From assembly GCF_040126305.1 (NCBI RefSeq), contig NZ_CP149510.1, positions 1,561,001 to 1,625,000 on the forward strand: 64,000 nt of DNA, read 5' to 3'. How positions within the stretch are numbered: the first letter of the stretch is position 1; the number at the start of each line of letters is the position of its first letter. Both the position numbers and the translations under genes were made by a program. This document shows positions 1 through 7,770 of this stretch, in pieces. Source of the stretch: Pararhizobium sp. A13 (GTDB lineage: Bacteria > Pseudomonadota > Alphaproteobacteria > Rhizobiales > Rhizobiaceae). The notes below the pieces were generated by a model. That model searched no databases. It was not told the DNA's origin and worked only from the letters and a program-made list of their open reading frames with translations.

Positions 1-79
1 CGACCCGCAGTGCGATCCGCCGTCCGCCTGCAAGCCGGGCGACCGCGTTCGCTTCCGTGTGATCGAGGTCCAGGCATGA
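1..79 (+). CDS. pxpB: 5-oxoprolinase subunit PxpB-like, C-terminal end (partial)
   Basis: The window opens inside a reading frame that starts at base 2 and ends with TGA at 77-79. The visible 25 residues end in a PGDRVRF motif, which is typical of the C-terminus of the KipI/PxpB (allophanate hydrolase subunit 1-like) family. The stop overlaps the start of the next gene as ATGA, which fits the usual translational coupling of pxpB and pxpC. PxpB acts with PxpA and PxpC in ATP-dependent hydrolysis of 5-oxoproline to glutamate. Only the end is visible, so the call leans on the motif and the neighbour. Confidence 0.75.
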   Translation, partial: DPQCDPPSACKPGDRVRFRVIEVQA

Positions 80-1053
80 TCGAGATCCTATCGACGGGCG
101 CGGTCAATTCCGTTCAGGATCTCGGGCGCACCGGCTATCTCAATGCCGGCGTCGGCCGCTCCGGCACGATGGACGCCCCGGCGCTCGAAATCGCCAACCT
201 GCTGGTGGGGAACGAGGCGCGTGCGGCCGGCATCGAGGTGGCGCTGTTTCCCTTCCGGTTGCGGTTCGAGGCCGACACGGTTTTCGCCGTGGCTGGTGCA
301 GATTGCCCGGCAAAGCTCGATGATCGGCAGTTTCCCTGCTGGTGGGCGATGAATGCCAAGGCGGGCGAGGTGCTGACGCTCGGCCTGCCGCGCTCAGGTG
401 CCCGCGCCGTCATCGCCTTCCTGGGCGGTATCGACGTGCCGCTCGTGCTTGGCTCGCGTGCCACCGATCTCAAGAGCGTTTTTGGCGGATTTGAAGGGCG
501 GGGTTTGAACCGAGGTGACAGGCTGGCACTTGCGGGGACGTCTCGCAGAGTGTTGAGGATGGAAGGCGGCTACGGCGCGGATGTATCGGCATTGCGTGGG
601 CGCCCAGTGGAAAACGACGAGGCGATCATCCTGCGTGTCTTGCCGAGCGCCGAATATACCGCCTTCACAGGTGAGGCGATCTCGAAATTTCATCAAACCG
701 ACTGGCTGATCACCAATGACGCCAACCGCATGGGCTATCGCCTGAGCGGGCCGGAACTTTCGCTGACGCGCAAGCTGGAGCTTTTTTCGCATGGTATCAT
801 GCCCGGCACGGTGCAGGTGCCGCCGAACGGCCAGCCGATCATCCAGCTCGCCGAAGCCAATACCTGCGGCGGTTATCCGAAGGTCGCCAACGTCATCGAG
901 GCGGATCTGTGGAAGCTGGCGCAGGCGCCGGTGGGAGCGCGGCTGCGCTTCGAGATCACCGATCGCGACACAGCCGTGGCTGCCCTCAGGCAACAACGCA
1001 CCTTCATGGCGCAACTCGCTGCCGACGCGGCGCTGATGCGCGGCTGGAACTGA
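76..1053 (+). CDS. pxpC: 5-oxoprolinase subunit PxpC / biotin-dependent carboxyltransferase-family protein
   Basis: This 325-residue protein belongs to the KipA/PxpC (allophanate hydrolase subunit 2, AHS2) family. The N-terminal segment VQDLGRTGY and the early GTMD are characteristic, and the length is normal. The frame stays open upstream to base 10, but the ATG at 76 is preferred because it overlaps the stop of the pxpB-like gene and gives the family-typical N-terminus. In bacteria PxpA, PxpB and PxpC together form the 5-oxoprolinase. pxpA is not visible and may lie to the left. The following proline-racemase-family gene suggests a role in use of proline-derived or pyroglutamate compounds, but that is inference. 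Related subunits also occur in urea amidolyase-type enzymes. Confidence 0.85.
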   Translation: MIEILSTGAVNSVQDLGRTGYLNAGVGRSGTMDAPALEIANLLVGNEARAAGIEVALFPFRLRFEADTVFAVAGADCPAKLDDRQFPCWWAMNAKAGEVLTLGLPRSGARAVIAFLGGIDVPLVLGSRATDLKSVFGGFEGRGLNRGDRLALAGTSRRVLRMEGGYGADVSALRGRPVENDEAIILRVLPSAEYTAFTGEAISKFHQTDWLITNDANRMGYRLSGPELSLTRKLELFSHGIMPGTVQVPPNGQPIIQLAEANTCGGYPKVANVIEADLWKLAQAPVGARLRFEITDRDTAVAALRQQRTFMAQLAADAALMRGWN

Positions 1054-1077
1054 TTTTTCGAATTCGGAGTTAAAGTG

Positions 1078-2112
1078 ATGAGATGGAAACGCACGATCCA
1101 GTTGCTGGATGTTCATTGCGAAGGCGAAATCGGCAAGGTGGCGATCGGCGGCGTACCGAAAATCCCGGGCAATTCGATCGCCGAACAGCTGAACCACATC
1201 AACACGGTGGACGATAGCCTGCGGCGTTTCCTCTGCCTTGAGCCACGCTCCGGCTCGATCGGCTCGGTCAATCTTTTGGTGCCGGCAAAGCGGCCGGAGG
1301 CGGATGCCGGCTTCATCATCCTGCAGGCCGACCAGGCGCATGCCATGTCCGGCTCGAACGCGATCTGCGTGACGACGGCGCTTTTGGAATCCGGCATTGT
1401 CGAGATGAAGGAGCCGGAAACCGTGGTGATGCTCGACACCGCCGCCGGCCTCGTCAAGGCGACGGCCACCTGCCGCGACGGCCGTTGCGAGCGCGTCAAG
1501 CTCACCATGGTGCCGTCCTTCGTGCATGAGCTGGATGTAGAGGTCGATACGCCCGACTGGGGCCGGATCAAGATGGATCTCTGCTTCGGCGGCGTCTTTT
1601 ATGCCCTGGTCGATGTCGCGCAGATCGGCACGACGATCGAAAAGGCCAATGCGCGGCAAATCGTCGAGGCCGGCATGATGCTGAAGGACCTCGTCAACCG
1701 CACCATCCCCGTCGTTCATCCGGAAATTCCGGAGATCAAGGGCGTCGCCTATGTGATGTTCCGCGATACCGAAGCCGACGGCACGGTCCGCACCTGCACG
1801 ACCATGTGGCCGGGCCGCGTCGACCGCTCGCCCTGCGGTACCGGCAGCTCCGCCAATCTCGCGACGCTGCACGCACGCGGGCTGGCCAAGGTCGGCGACG
1901 TCTTCAAATCGCGTTCCATCATCGGTTCGGAATTCGAAGTGGGTCTCGAAAGCCTCACCGAAGTCGCGGGCCGCCCGGCGATCATCCCGACGATTTCCGG
2001 CCGCGGCTGGACCTTCGGTCTACATCAGGTGGCTCTCGATCCGTTCGATCCGCTGGCCGATGGTTTCGCCCTGACCGATACCTGGGGGCCGCAAGCCGGC
2101 GAAATTCGCTGA
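1078..2112 (+). CDS. Proline racemase-family enzyme (hydroxyproline epimerase or 3-hydroxyproline dehydratase)
   Basis: This 344-residue protein belongs to the proline racemase superfamily, which uses two opposed acid/base residues. The second site is intact (SPCGTGSSA, Cys near residue 250). The first site reads MSGSNAI, so Ser91 replaces the usual Cys of MCGH. Superfamily members differ by this pair: Cys/Cys in proline racemase and most 4-hydroxyproline 2-epimerases, Cys/Thr in trans-3-hydroxy-L-proline dehydratases, and a Ser/Cys group linked to hydroxyproline epimerase or dehydratase activity. A simple proline racemase is therefore unlikely. GGAG at 1066-1069 supports the ATG at 1078; a GTG at 1075 is the alternative. 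It lies 24 bases after pxpC and is probably co-transcribed with it. Confidence 0.82.
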   Translation: MRWKRTIQLLDVHCEGEIGKVAIGGVPKIPGNSIAEQLNHINTVDDSLRRFLCLEPRSGSIGSVNLLVPAKRPEADAGFIILQADQAHAMSGSNAICVTTALLESGIVEMKEPETVVMLDTAAGLVKATATCRDGRCERVKLTMVPSFVHELDVEVDTPDWGRIKMDLCFGGVFYALVDVAQIGTTIEKANARQIVEAGMMLKDLVNRTIPVVHPEIPEIKGVAYVMFRDTEADGTVRTCTTMWPGRVDRSPCGTGSSANLATLHARGLAKVGDVFKSRSIIGSEFEVGLESLTEVAGRPAIIPTISGRGWTFGLHQVALDPFDPLADGFALTDTWGPQAGEIR

Positions 2113-2248
2113 CGGATAACGTCAGTCGGTGCTTACGGTTTGATGTTCGGGGATAGGCTCTGCGGTGACTGGTCCGTGCCCGCCCAGCTCACCGCGCGCG
2201 GCTCTCGCGAATGAGACGGGCACAAGCCATTTCTCGGATGTGGCTGCC

Positions 2249-3139
2249 TCACTTGGCGCGGCCCGATTTTGTGAGAACGAGGTTTGCCTGTTCGCTCGGC
2301 TCGATGCTGGCGGTCGTTGCCGTATCGATCCCAGGCTTCGCGATCTTCGCCACGGCGAATGCGTCACCCTTTTCCGCAGCTTTCTTGAACATCGCCGTGG
2401 CGGCAACCGGGTCGGCCTGCATGCCTTCGCCATTTTCCAGCATCAGACCGAGATTGACCATCGCATCGACATTGCCACGCTCGGCTGCCAGCCTGTAGAA
2501 CTGCGCGGCCTTTTGGTTGTCTTCCGGAACCTGCGTGCCTTCATCCAGCATGACGGCGAGGTTGAAGGCGCCGAGATTGTCCTTGGCGACCGAGGCCCGC
2601 TCGAACCACTGCGCGGCAAGCGATCCATTGGCGGAAGTACCAACGCCATCGCGATAGGCGACGCCGAGATTGTAGGCGGCCATGATGTTCCCGGTGGCTG
2701 CCGCCTTCTGATAGAGCGCGAAGGCGGCGTCGTGGTCACCCCTTTCGCCGAGCATGACCGCATAATTCACCATCGCCACCGCATGCCCGCCTTCCGACGC
2801 TTTTTCGAGCATCTGGAAGGCTTGTGCTTGCTGGCCTGCGGCGTGGAGCACGCGGGCGAGCTGAAAGGTCTGCCGCGGGCCGCTGCCCTGGTTATAGGCT
2901 TCGCGGCAAGCCGAAAGGGCAATACCGATGCGGATGTCCTTGGTCGCGACGGGACGAAAGGACAGGTTGCGCTGCAGGTCGTGCTCGCTGCCGGCTTCGG
3001 CGTCGCACTGGTCCGCCGGAAGCATTGGCGAGGCGGCGCGGGCGGAGGGGATGGCGATCGCTGCGATCGAAAGCAGGCTCACGGCAGCGAGCAGGATCGC
3101 GTTGATCACTGAAATGCGCGTGTCGGTTTCGTTTTTCAT
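2249..3139 (-). CDS. Exported Sel1-repeat (TPR-like) protein
   Basis: This 296-residue protein begins with a hydrophobic signal segment (about residues 12-35, ending ARA-AS). From about residue 95 onward it has five or so Sel1-type repeats, recognised by recurring patterns such as AAYNLGVAYRDG, GAFNLAVMLDEG and DAMVNLGLMLENG. Sel1 repeats form helical solenoids for protein-protein contacts, so a periplasmic scaffold or adaptor role is plausible. No enzymatic motif is seen. It is divergent from the FecR-domain gene with about 190 bases between the starts, so the two may share control. The exact partner is unknown. Confidence 0.82.
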   Translation of the reverse strand: MKNETDTRISVINAILLAAVSLLSIAAIAIPSARAASPMLPADQCDAEAGSEHDLQRNLSFRPVATKDIRIGIALSACREAYNQGSGPRQTFQLARVLHAAGQQAQAFQMLEKASEGGHAVAMVNYAVMLGERGDHDAAFALYQKAAATGNIMAAYNLGVAYRDGVGTSANGSLAAQWFERASVAKDNLGAFNLAVMLDEGTQVPEDNQKAAQFYRLAAERGNVDAMVNLGLMLENGEGMQADPVAATAMFKKAAEKGDAFAVAKIAKPGIDTATTASIEPSEQANLVLTKSGRAK

Positions 3140-3330
3140 GGCGTTCTCCTTCGTGTTTGTGCCACCCTATGGGGCGCACCGGCCTGCTGCTGTTCCTTGG
3201 GAAACAGCGTTTCGCGCCGCCGGGGAGGAAGAATGACAACAACCCGGCCAAAGGCGTGTCCGGCAAGCAGGCTTTCCCAGCCTGCCGCGGATGCTTCGGA
3301 ACCGGATTGTTTGAACAAGGAGCAAGGGCA

Positions 3331-3972
3331 ATGACGCGAGATAGCATCCCGATGCGGCACGTCCTTATCGGACGGCGGACATTCGTCGCCGGCTGCGCTT
3401 TGGCCATGGGCGGATTTTTCCCCATTCCGACGCAGGCAAGCACCGTCATCGGCAAGGCGGCCGACGTGCGCGGCAAGGTCAGCCTCAAGCGGGCGGAGAA
3501 GGAAGAGGGATTGGCGACCGGCGCGCAGATCATGGACAACGATTTTGTCCGGACCGCTGCGGAAAGCTTCGCCGACCTGCAGCTCGACGATACTCGTATC
3601 CTGCTCGGCAGCGAGACGGAGCTTCTTGTCGACAGCTTCATCGCCGGCCAGGGCGGCACGATGGAGCTCGGCATGGGGCAGATGGTCTTTGATCGGCCGG
3701 AAGGCCTGCCGAAGATCGACCTAGCCTTGCGCACCACATTCGGCATGATCGGCGTGCGCGGAACGAAATTCTTCGCTGGCCCGAACCGTGGAGTTTTCGC
3801 TGTCTTCGTCGAACACGGGCAGGTGTCGGTCGAGGGCGGCGGCGTTGAGCGTCTGGTTGGCGCCGGCGAGGGCATCGAGATCGCACGACCCGGCGATGCG
3901 CCAACGGAAACGGTCGTCTGGAAGGAAGCGAGAATCGTCGAAGCCTATGCGAGCGTCGGCCTGACGCGCTAG
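3331..3972 (+). CDS. Tat-exported FecR-domain protein
   Basis: This 213-residue protein opens with a twin-arginine-like signal (GRRTFVAG, then a hydrophobic run ending TQA). A FecR domain follows at about residues 45-150, with the characteristic GMIGVRGTKF segment. FecR domains bind polymers or act as periplasmic sensory or structural domains. The same fold often lies beside CHASE2-type cyclases, as here: the cyclase gene converges on it with a 9-base gap. The ATG at 3331 follows an AAGGAG-like ribosome binding site; the frame is open further upstream but without a comparable start. It is not a sigma-regulator FecR, because no ECF sigma factor or TonB receptor is adjacent. Confidence 0.8.
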   Translation: MTRDSIPMRHVLIGRRTFVAGCALAMGGFFPIPTQASTVIGKAADVRGKVSLKRAEKEEGLATGAQIMDNDFVRTAAESFADLQLDDTRILLGSETELLVDSFIAGQGGTMELGMGQMVFDRPEGLPKIDLALRTTFGMIGVRGTKFFAGPNRGVFAVFVEHGQVSVEGGGVERLVGAGEGIEIARPGDAPTETVVWKEARIVEAYASVGLTR

Positions 3973-3981
3973 CGGCCTGTC

Positions 3982-5838
3982 TCAGGCTTCGGTGGTGAAC
4001 AGTTCCATTTCGCCGAAGCCGCGGATTTCGTGCATGCCGAGCGAGCGCAACCTGCGGCCGCTCTGGACCGCAGCCTGCGGACCGACACAGATGGCGGTTC
4101 CGAGGAACTTGTTGGCTTCCTGAAGCCGGGCAGCAAGGTTGATGGCGTCGCCATGGGCGGTGTAGTCCAGCTTGCCGCCGGCCCCGACTTCACCGAGCAC
4201 GGCGATCCCGGTTTCGATACCGATGCGCGTGCGGCCGAATTGATGCTCGATGAAGCCCGGTCGCCGCCGCATTTCCTCGGTCAAGGCCCGGATCGCCTCG
4301 GCGCAATCGAGCGCCTTGTTGACGTGATCCTTGAGATCCTCCGGCGCGTTGAAGAACGCATGCACGGCGTCCCCCACCACCTTGTCGACCATGCCGCCGT
4401 ATCGGGCAACGAGGCCATTGACCTCGGCATAGTAGGTGTCGAGCAGGGTGACGAGGTCACGCGGCGCAAGCTTCTGCGACAGGGTGGAAAAGCCCTCGAT
4501 GTCCGTGAACAGCGCGGTCACGGGACGTTCCTCGCCGGCGACGCGGTCGTCGTCCGGGTTGTCGATGTAGCGGGCCACCACGGATTGCGGCAAATATTGC
4601 GAAAACTTGCTGCGCGCCGCCGATTCCGCTCGCCTGACCCGAGCGAACTGCAGCACGCTGGTGACGACAAGCACAAAGACGAGGGCGAGGCTGGTGCCGA
4701 CGGCATCGACCAGCAGGGCGGAGGCGGCATAGATCGCCGCTGCCGCCGCGATCGTCGCGGAAATCGCCAGAACCCCAAGCAGCGCCGACGTCACCGGCCG
4801 CAGACGGGTCGCAACCAAGGCGACCAGCAGCCCGCCGATCAAGGCCAGCGCTGCCTCATAGAGCGGCAGTTGTGCGTCGCGGTTGGGGATGAAGCCGGTC
4901 AGTACGGCATTGGCGATGTCGGCATGGATTTGCACGGAGGGTTCGAGCGGCATCGAGGCCGTGGAGCGCAAGCCGCCGAGATTGGGAAGGCTGCTGCCGA
5001 TGAAGACCGTCCTGCCCTTGAAACGCTCATCCGGAACCGCGCCACTCAGCACATCCCCCGCCGATACCGTCCGCGCGTCGATGGCGGCAAGCGGGCTTGC
5101 GGCAAACCGCAGGCTGCCATCCTCGTCCAGCTCGATCAGCCGGGTTTCGAGCTTCAGCCAGGCCGGTTGCCCGCCCAGGATCGGCGTGCGCCCGCCTTCG
5201 GCCAGACGCGCGGCCTCGATCCCGAGCGCCGGATAGGCATCGTTGCCGAGGATCGAAAAAGCTTGGACGCGGCGGATGCGGGCATCCTCGTCGCCGACGA
5301 GAAAGGCGGCCGCTGCAGAGCGCGACGCTTTTTGCAGAAACGTGCAGGAGGCTTCGGCACCATCGATGAACCACAGGTCGGGGATGGCCACCGGCCGCCG
5401 GACCGCAACGGGCGGAACTGGCGCCGGATGCTCGGGACCGCCATCCGCGATCAGAAAGCCGAGAATGACAGGCACGCGCGAAATCGCCTGCGTCAGCGCG
5501 GCATTGGATTTCTCAGCGGGATCGCAGGCCGTACTGAAAATGAAATCGACCGCGACAGCCTTGGCACCGGCCTCTGACAACCGTGAGAGAAGATCGGCCG
5601 TTTCTGCCCGGCCCCAACTCTTCTGCGTGGTTTGCTGCACCGATTTCCGGTCCACGTCGATGACGGCGATCTGAGCGGACTGCGGCGCCGGCACCCATTG
5701 GGTGAGCGAATCGAAGAAAAGCTCCCGCTGCGTTTCAAGCACCGGTCCGGCGTAGTAGAACAAGAACAGCGCGCTCAAAACGCTCGCGACCGCTCCGGCA
5801 AAGAGCGGCCTGACCCGGGACAGGCGGAAGCTTTTCAA
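3982..5838 (-). CDS. CHASE2-domain adenylate cyclase (class III)
   Basis: This membrane protein of about 618 residues has one N-terminal transmembrane helix, a large extracytoplasmic CHASE2 sensor (about residues 30-320), a cluster of three membrane segments (about 330-410) and a C-terminal class III cyclase domain. The catalytic domain shows the metal-binding FTDIEGFS, the KVVGDAV segment and the KLDYTAHGDAINLA region. It would make cAMP in response to a periplasmic or envelope signal. A TTG start at 5838 is preferred: it lies four bases after the stop of the Crp-type gene and has GAGG just upstream. An ATG at 5910 would overlap that gene by 68 bases. The coupling to a cNMP-binding regulator suggests a dedicated pair. 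Confidence 0.85.
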   Translation of the reverse strand: MKSFRLSRVRPLFAGAVASVLSALFLFYYAGPVLETQRELFFDSLTQWVPAPQSAQIAVIDVDRKSVQQTTQKSWGRAETADLLSRLSEAGAKAVAVDFIFSTACDPAEKSNAALTQAISRVPVILGFLIADGGPEHPAPVPPVAVRRPVAIPDLWFIDGAEASCTFLQKASRSAAAAFLVGDEDARIRRVQAFSILGNDAYPALGIEAARLAEGGRTPILGGQPAWLKLETRLIELDEDGSLRFAASPLAAIDARTVSAGDVLSGAVPDERFKGRTVFIGSSLPNLGGLRSTASMPLEPSVQIHADIANAVLTGFIPNRDAQLPLYEAALALIGGLLVALVATRLRPVTSALLGVLAISATIAAAAAIYAASALLVDAVGTSLALVFVLVVTSVLQFARVRRAESAARSKFSQYLPQSVVARYIDNPDDDRVAGEERPVTALFTDIEGFSTLSQKLAPRDLVTLLDTYYAEVNGLVARYGGMVDKVVGDAVHAFFNAPEDLKDHVNKALDCAEAIRALTEEMRRRPGFIEHQFGRTRIGIETGIAVLGEVGAGGKLDYTAHGDAINLAARLQEANKFLGTAICVGPQAAVQSGRRLRSLGMHEIRGFGEMELFTTEA

Positions 5839-5842
5839 AGCC

Positions 5843-6547
5843 TTATTCCTCTTCGGGTTCCGCGATCTTCTGCAGACGTCCGATATGGCAGGTGATAACG
5901 CCGTCGGCACGTTTGATGGCCGAACATTCCTCGAGCGCCAGGATGGCGCGGTTCACCTTCGGGCGGCTGGCGCCGAGAATGCCGGCGATGTCGGATTGGC
6001 TGAGCGTCAACCGCAGGTTGGCGCTTTCGGGCAGTTCGTTGCCATGGATCTGCTTGAGCGTCGCCAGGAAGAAGCGGGCAACACGCGAATGCAGGTCGTA
6101 GAGGGCGATCGTTTCCAGCCGGTCCGTCGTATCGCGCAATTGTGAGCAGAGGTAGCGGATGATCGATTCGGCGGCGTTTGGCGTATGGGTGATGAAGTCG
6201 AGAAAGGCCTTCTTGCCGATGACATAGCCTTCGGTGACGGTAATCGCCGTGGCATCGGCCGAGCGCGGCTGATCGTCGAGGATGGCCATCTCGCCGAAGA
6301 GAGCTCCGGCCTCGATGTGCCGCAAAAGCAGTTCGCGCCCCTGAGGCGTGATGAGCGATAGTTTGATGCGGCCGGACAAGACGGCAATCATATGGTTGCC
6401 TTCATCACCGCGCTGGAAGATTACCGTCCCGGCCGCCCATTTGCGGTAGGTCGCAAGCGCTGCAACAGCCGCCACCGTTTCCTTGTCGAATTCTTCGAAG
6501 ATCGGAAAGGAACGCCAGAAGGCGGGACTTTTGTTGATTTCACTCAT
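5843..6547 (-). CDS. Crp/Fnr-family transcriptional regulator
   Basis: This 234-residue regulator has an N-terminal cyclic-nucleotide-binding beta-barrel (about residues 15-130; GEMAILDDQPRSADA matches the phosphate-binding cassette pattern) and a C-terminal winged helix (LSQSDIAGILGASRPKVNRAI). It has no cysteine cluster for an Fe-S centre, so it is not FNR-like. The Arg in the cassette (QPRSA) is compatible with cAMP binding. It is the first gene of a two-gene operon with the CHASE2 cyclase, which suggests the cyclase product is its ligand. Its targets cannot be read from the sequence. Confidence 0.87.
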   Translation of the reverse strand: MSEINKSPAFWRSFPIFEEFDKETVAAVAALATYRKWAAGTVIFQRGDEGNHMIAVLSGRIKLSLITPQGRELLLRHIEAGALFGEMAILDDQPRSADATAITVTEGYVIGKKAFLDFITHTPNAAESIIRYLCSQLRDTTDRLETIALYDLHSRVARFFLATLKQIHGNELPESANLRLTLSQSDIAGILGASRPKVNRAILALEECSAIKRADGVITCHIGRLQKIAEPEEE

Positions 6548-6839
6548 ACTGTTTCCCCGTGCCCAAGCTCATTTCTGCCGCAGCAAAATTCTTCTCGCAG
6601 TCTTCAAGGTGTTGCAACAAAAAAGACCAGGGAAAATCGACTGGGCACCATATCTCTCAGCGGTTCCAATGGAATTGCGGCAGCCGGGCTTCTGGAGCGG
6701 GTACCTTATCACGCAATGTTGACGACCGGGGTGCGTTGTTTTGTTATTGTGAACGATCTGTTTCGTCCTGATGGGCTGGATGAATTTGGAATTGCTGATA
6801 AATCTAGCGCCACAACGAACCCAAACCGGAGTCTTTCCC

Positions 6840-7277
6840 ATGCCGCAAAACGCCGTTGTCCTCGTCGGACGCATTCTGCTTTCCGTCATCTTCATCATGT
6901 CCGGCTTTTCGAAGCTGACCGACGCTGGCTCGACCGCCGGCATGATCGCCAATGCCGGCCTTCCGGCAGCAACGGCGCTGGCCTACCTCGCCGGCCTGTT
7001 CGAACTGATCGGCGGACTGGCCATTCTGGTCGGTTTCCAGACGCGCATCGCGGCTTATCTGCTTGCCGCCTTCTGTGTGTTTACCGCTTTCGTCTTTCAC
7101 GGTGGACCGATCAACGTTCCGACCTTCTCTCCCGAGGCAAACGGCATGCTGAGCATGTTCAACCAGATCATGATGATGAAAAACATCACGATCGCCGGCG
7201 GCTTCCTGGTTCTCGCCGCTTTCGGTCCGGGATCGATCTCGGTTGATGCCCGCCGCGGTGTCCCAGCCAACGCCTGA
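6840..7277 (+). CDS. DoxX-family membrane protein
   Basis: This 145-residue protein has four hydrophobic helices and the DoxX-family pattern of an N-terminal GRILLSVIFIMSGFSKL helix followed by a GLFELIGGLAI helix. DoxX proteins are small inner-membrane proteins of varied or unknown role, several linked to oxidative or thiol stress. The ATG at 6840 is preferred over an upstream in-frame start at 6771 because it matches the family N-terminus and follows CCGGAG. The gene ends just before a strong hairpin terminator and is probably monocistronic. Confidence 0.85.
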   Translation: MPQNAVVLVGRILLSVIFIMSGFSKLTDAGSTAGMIANAGLPAATALAYLAGLFELIGGLAILVGFQTRIAAYLLAAFCVFTAFVFHGGPINVPTFSPEANGMLSMFNQIMMMKNITIAGGFLVLAAFGPGSISVDARRGVPANA

Positions 7278-7291
7278 GTACGGACAGATTG

Positions 7292-7331
7292 AAAATGGCC
7301 CGCCGGGACCACCCGGCGGGCCATTTGTTTT
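7292..7331. terminator. Bidirectional intrinsic terminator between DoxX gene and fucU
   Basis: A perfect 15-bp stem (7293-7307 with 7312-7326) encloses a 4-base loop (ACCA). It is followed by a T-rich tail on the plus strand (TTTGTTTT) and a shorter A-run on the left that serves the minus strand. It lies between two convergent genes, so it can end both transcripts. Confidence 0.9.
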
Positions 7332-7341
7332 GGAGCAAGCG

Positions 7342-7770
7342 TCAGGGGTAGATCACGCCCTTGCGCAGGATGACATTGCCATAGAGCCGCGGCTCGCTGG
7401 TCTGGACGACCGTATGCGCGGCCCTGACCCTTGGATAGAATTCCGGTCCGAGCAGGGGAGTAACCACGCGATCGGGCTCATGCTTGGCACAGCAGGCGAT
7501 GATGTCGCGATGCACGGGGTCAAGCGCATCGCGGTCCTGCTTGACCGTGGCGCGAAAAATCGCTTCCGGCACGAAATCGTCGATCGGCATGACGCTCAGG
7601 ATCGCGTCGAGAACCGGGATCAGTTGATGACCGTCGAGCCGGATCAACCGGCGGCCATGTTCGAGGCCCGGATAGTTGCCGTCGACCAGCGCGATTTCGT
7701 CGCCATGACCCATTGCTCGGAGCGTCGCCAGAAGCTCGGGGCTCAGGATCGGGTTTAGACCTTTCAGCAT
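7342..7770 (-). CDS. RbsD/FucU-family sugar mutarotase
   Basis: This 142-residue protein has the RbsD/FucU features: an early LSPELLATLRAMGHGDEIALVDGN-type segment with the catalytic His in GHGD, and a C-terminal LYGNVILRKGV. These enzymes interconvert sugar anomers (fucose or ribose). Its start overlaps the stop of the ROK regulator by one base (TGATG), so the two are translationally coupled. With the fructose transporter on the other side of the regulator, it may assist anomer conversion of the imported sugar. The sugar specificity is not determined. Confidence 0.87.
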   Translation of the reverse strand: MLKGLNPILSPELLATLRAMGHGDEIALVDGNYPGLEHGRRLIRLDGHQLIPVLDAILSVMPIDDFVPEAIFRATVKQDRDALDPVHRDIIACCAKHEPDRVVTPLLGPEFYPRVRAAHTVVQTSEPRLYGNVILRKGVIYP

